Positions 63,590 through 64,000 of a DNA stretch of 64,000 nucleotides are shown here, one piece after another (within the stretch, counting starts at the first letter, position 1; each line of letters opens with the position of its first letter). The translations under genes and the position numbers were made by a program. Source of the DNA: Sporosarcina sp. P32b (GTDB lineage: Bacteria > Bacillota > Bacilli > Bacillales_A > Planococcaceae); the NCBI RefSeq assembly GCF_002743335.1, contig NZ_PDZB01000014.1, positions 24,583-88,582 on the forward strand, given 5' to 3'. The notes under the pieces were generated by a model. The model was not told the origin of the DNA. It did not search any database and saw only the letters and a list, made by a program, of their open reading frames with translations.

Positions 63590-63785
63590 TTAAACAGCAT
63601 GAATGTATCCGTTGTACGAGGTGTCTTTTGCATAGAACGCACCTTTTGTATAAGAAGATTAATACTACGATTAATATCTCACTGAATTGACTAATGCTCA
63701 TTTCGTCCATTTTGATGTTCTTGAAATTCTCAGGAACTTTTCCAAGTGATTCAAGTATAGATAGTGATGTTGCATATATAGCTCT
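63590..63785 (-). pseudogene. phage-like gene fragment(s), frameshifted
   Basis: On the minus strand, RAIYATSLSILESLGKVPEN followed by FKNIKMDEMSISQFSE reads as protein without a start. Then, in another frame, AFYAKDTSYNGYIHAV ends at a TAA at 63590. Both pieces resemble ends of phage structural or tail genes. Together with the next fragment they suggest an eroded prophage segment running beyond the window. Confidence 0.4.
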
Positions 63786-63942
63786 TACTCATTCGGGATT
63801 ACTTGCTAGATATTCTGTATGGGGGATAGTCCATTTTCCTTTAAGCAAACAATTAATTCTTGCCGAGTGTGTAGTGCAAGATAGAAGTACAGAGTTTTGA
63901 AAGGAATAAGTACATAACGCTGCAATTGTAAAATAATAAAAA

Positions 63943-63958
63943 AAGGCTTGCCAGCCTT
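63943..63958 (-). terminator. terminator near the window edge
   Basis: AAGGCT/AGCCTT with a TGCC loop, followed on the minus strand by TTTTTTTATTATT. It probably closes a minus-strand gene lying beyond the right edge. Confidence 0.6.
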
Positions 63959-64000
63959 CCAAAATTTCTCTACTGTATTGGTGTCGAATCAAATCAGTGG

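Overview
The window looks like a chromosomal segment of a low-to-moderate GC, endospore-forming Firmicute, most likely a Planococcaceae member such as Sporosarcina. I judge this from family resemblance and gene order, not from a database search. The evidence is Bacillus-type gene order (ruvAB-queA-tgt-yajC, spoVB, comN-secDF, recJ-apt-rel-dtd, hisS-aspS, 6S RNA, tcdA), Shine-Dalgarno-driven starts with frequent TTG/GTG codons, a spoVB gene and a fragment resembling a gamma-type spore protein.

Layout. 1-5.4 kb is accessory DNA. It holds small unknown genes, an MFS efflux gene behind a start-stop leader, decayed lipoprotein and PIN-type remnants, an extra rpmJ (L36) copy, and a DUF1259 protein. 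5.4-9.8 kb is the deoxyribonucleoside-catabolism cluster deoR, nupC-pdp-deoC, with cre-like and DeoR-like sites. 9.9-18.5 kb carries small membrane proteins and lipoproteins, a SUKH-type protein, a lone A118-type holin, a DUF1646 transporter, proline dehydrogenase, a GIY-YIG protein and an SOS-type yolD. 18.5-25.6 kb carries a chemoreceptor, MarR, an SDR, an EAL protein and two convergent pairs of DUF948 proteins with SigB-like promoters. 26.6-31.7 kb holds ilvA, a structured non-coding block, a GDYXXLXY protein, gabD-type ALDH and tcdA.

31.7-54.7 kb is the conserved core: 6S RNA, aspS, hisS with its T-box, dtd, rel, apt, recJ, secDF, comN, spoVB, yajC, tgt, queA, ruvB and ruvA. Its striking feature is a complete 2.78-kb group II intron with its reverse transcriptase/maturase. 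It sits inside the DYDADG metal-binding motif of recJ, and exact splicing restores the motif and a 781-aa RecJ.

54.8-64 kb holds an FMN reductase, a lipoprotein, GNAT and HEAT proteins, a Tat-linked GMC dehydrogenase cassette (tatA, Tat-signal small subunit, flavoprotein), a Fur-box-controlled IsdG-like monooxygenase, a YebC remnant and a decayed prophage-like segment containing a (TGAA)7 microsatellite.

Two dispersed intergenic repeat families run through the window. One is an array of CGCTCTATCA/CGCTCAT half-units phased at exactly 21 bp (three loci). The other is a GC-rich imperfect-palindrome element (five full or partial copies). A third unexplained non-coding block with strong hairpins lies at 28.0-28.7 kb.
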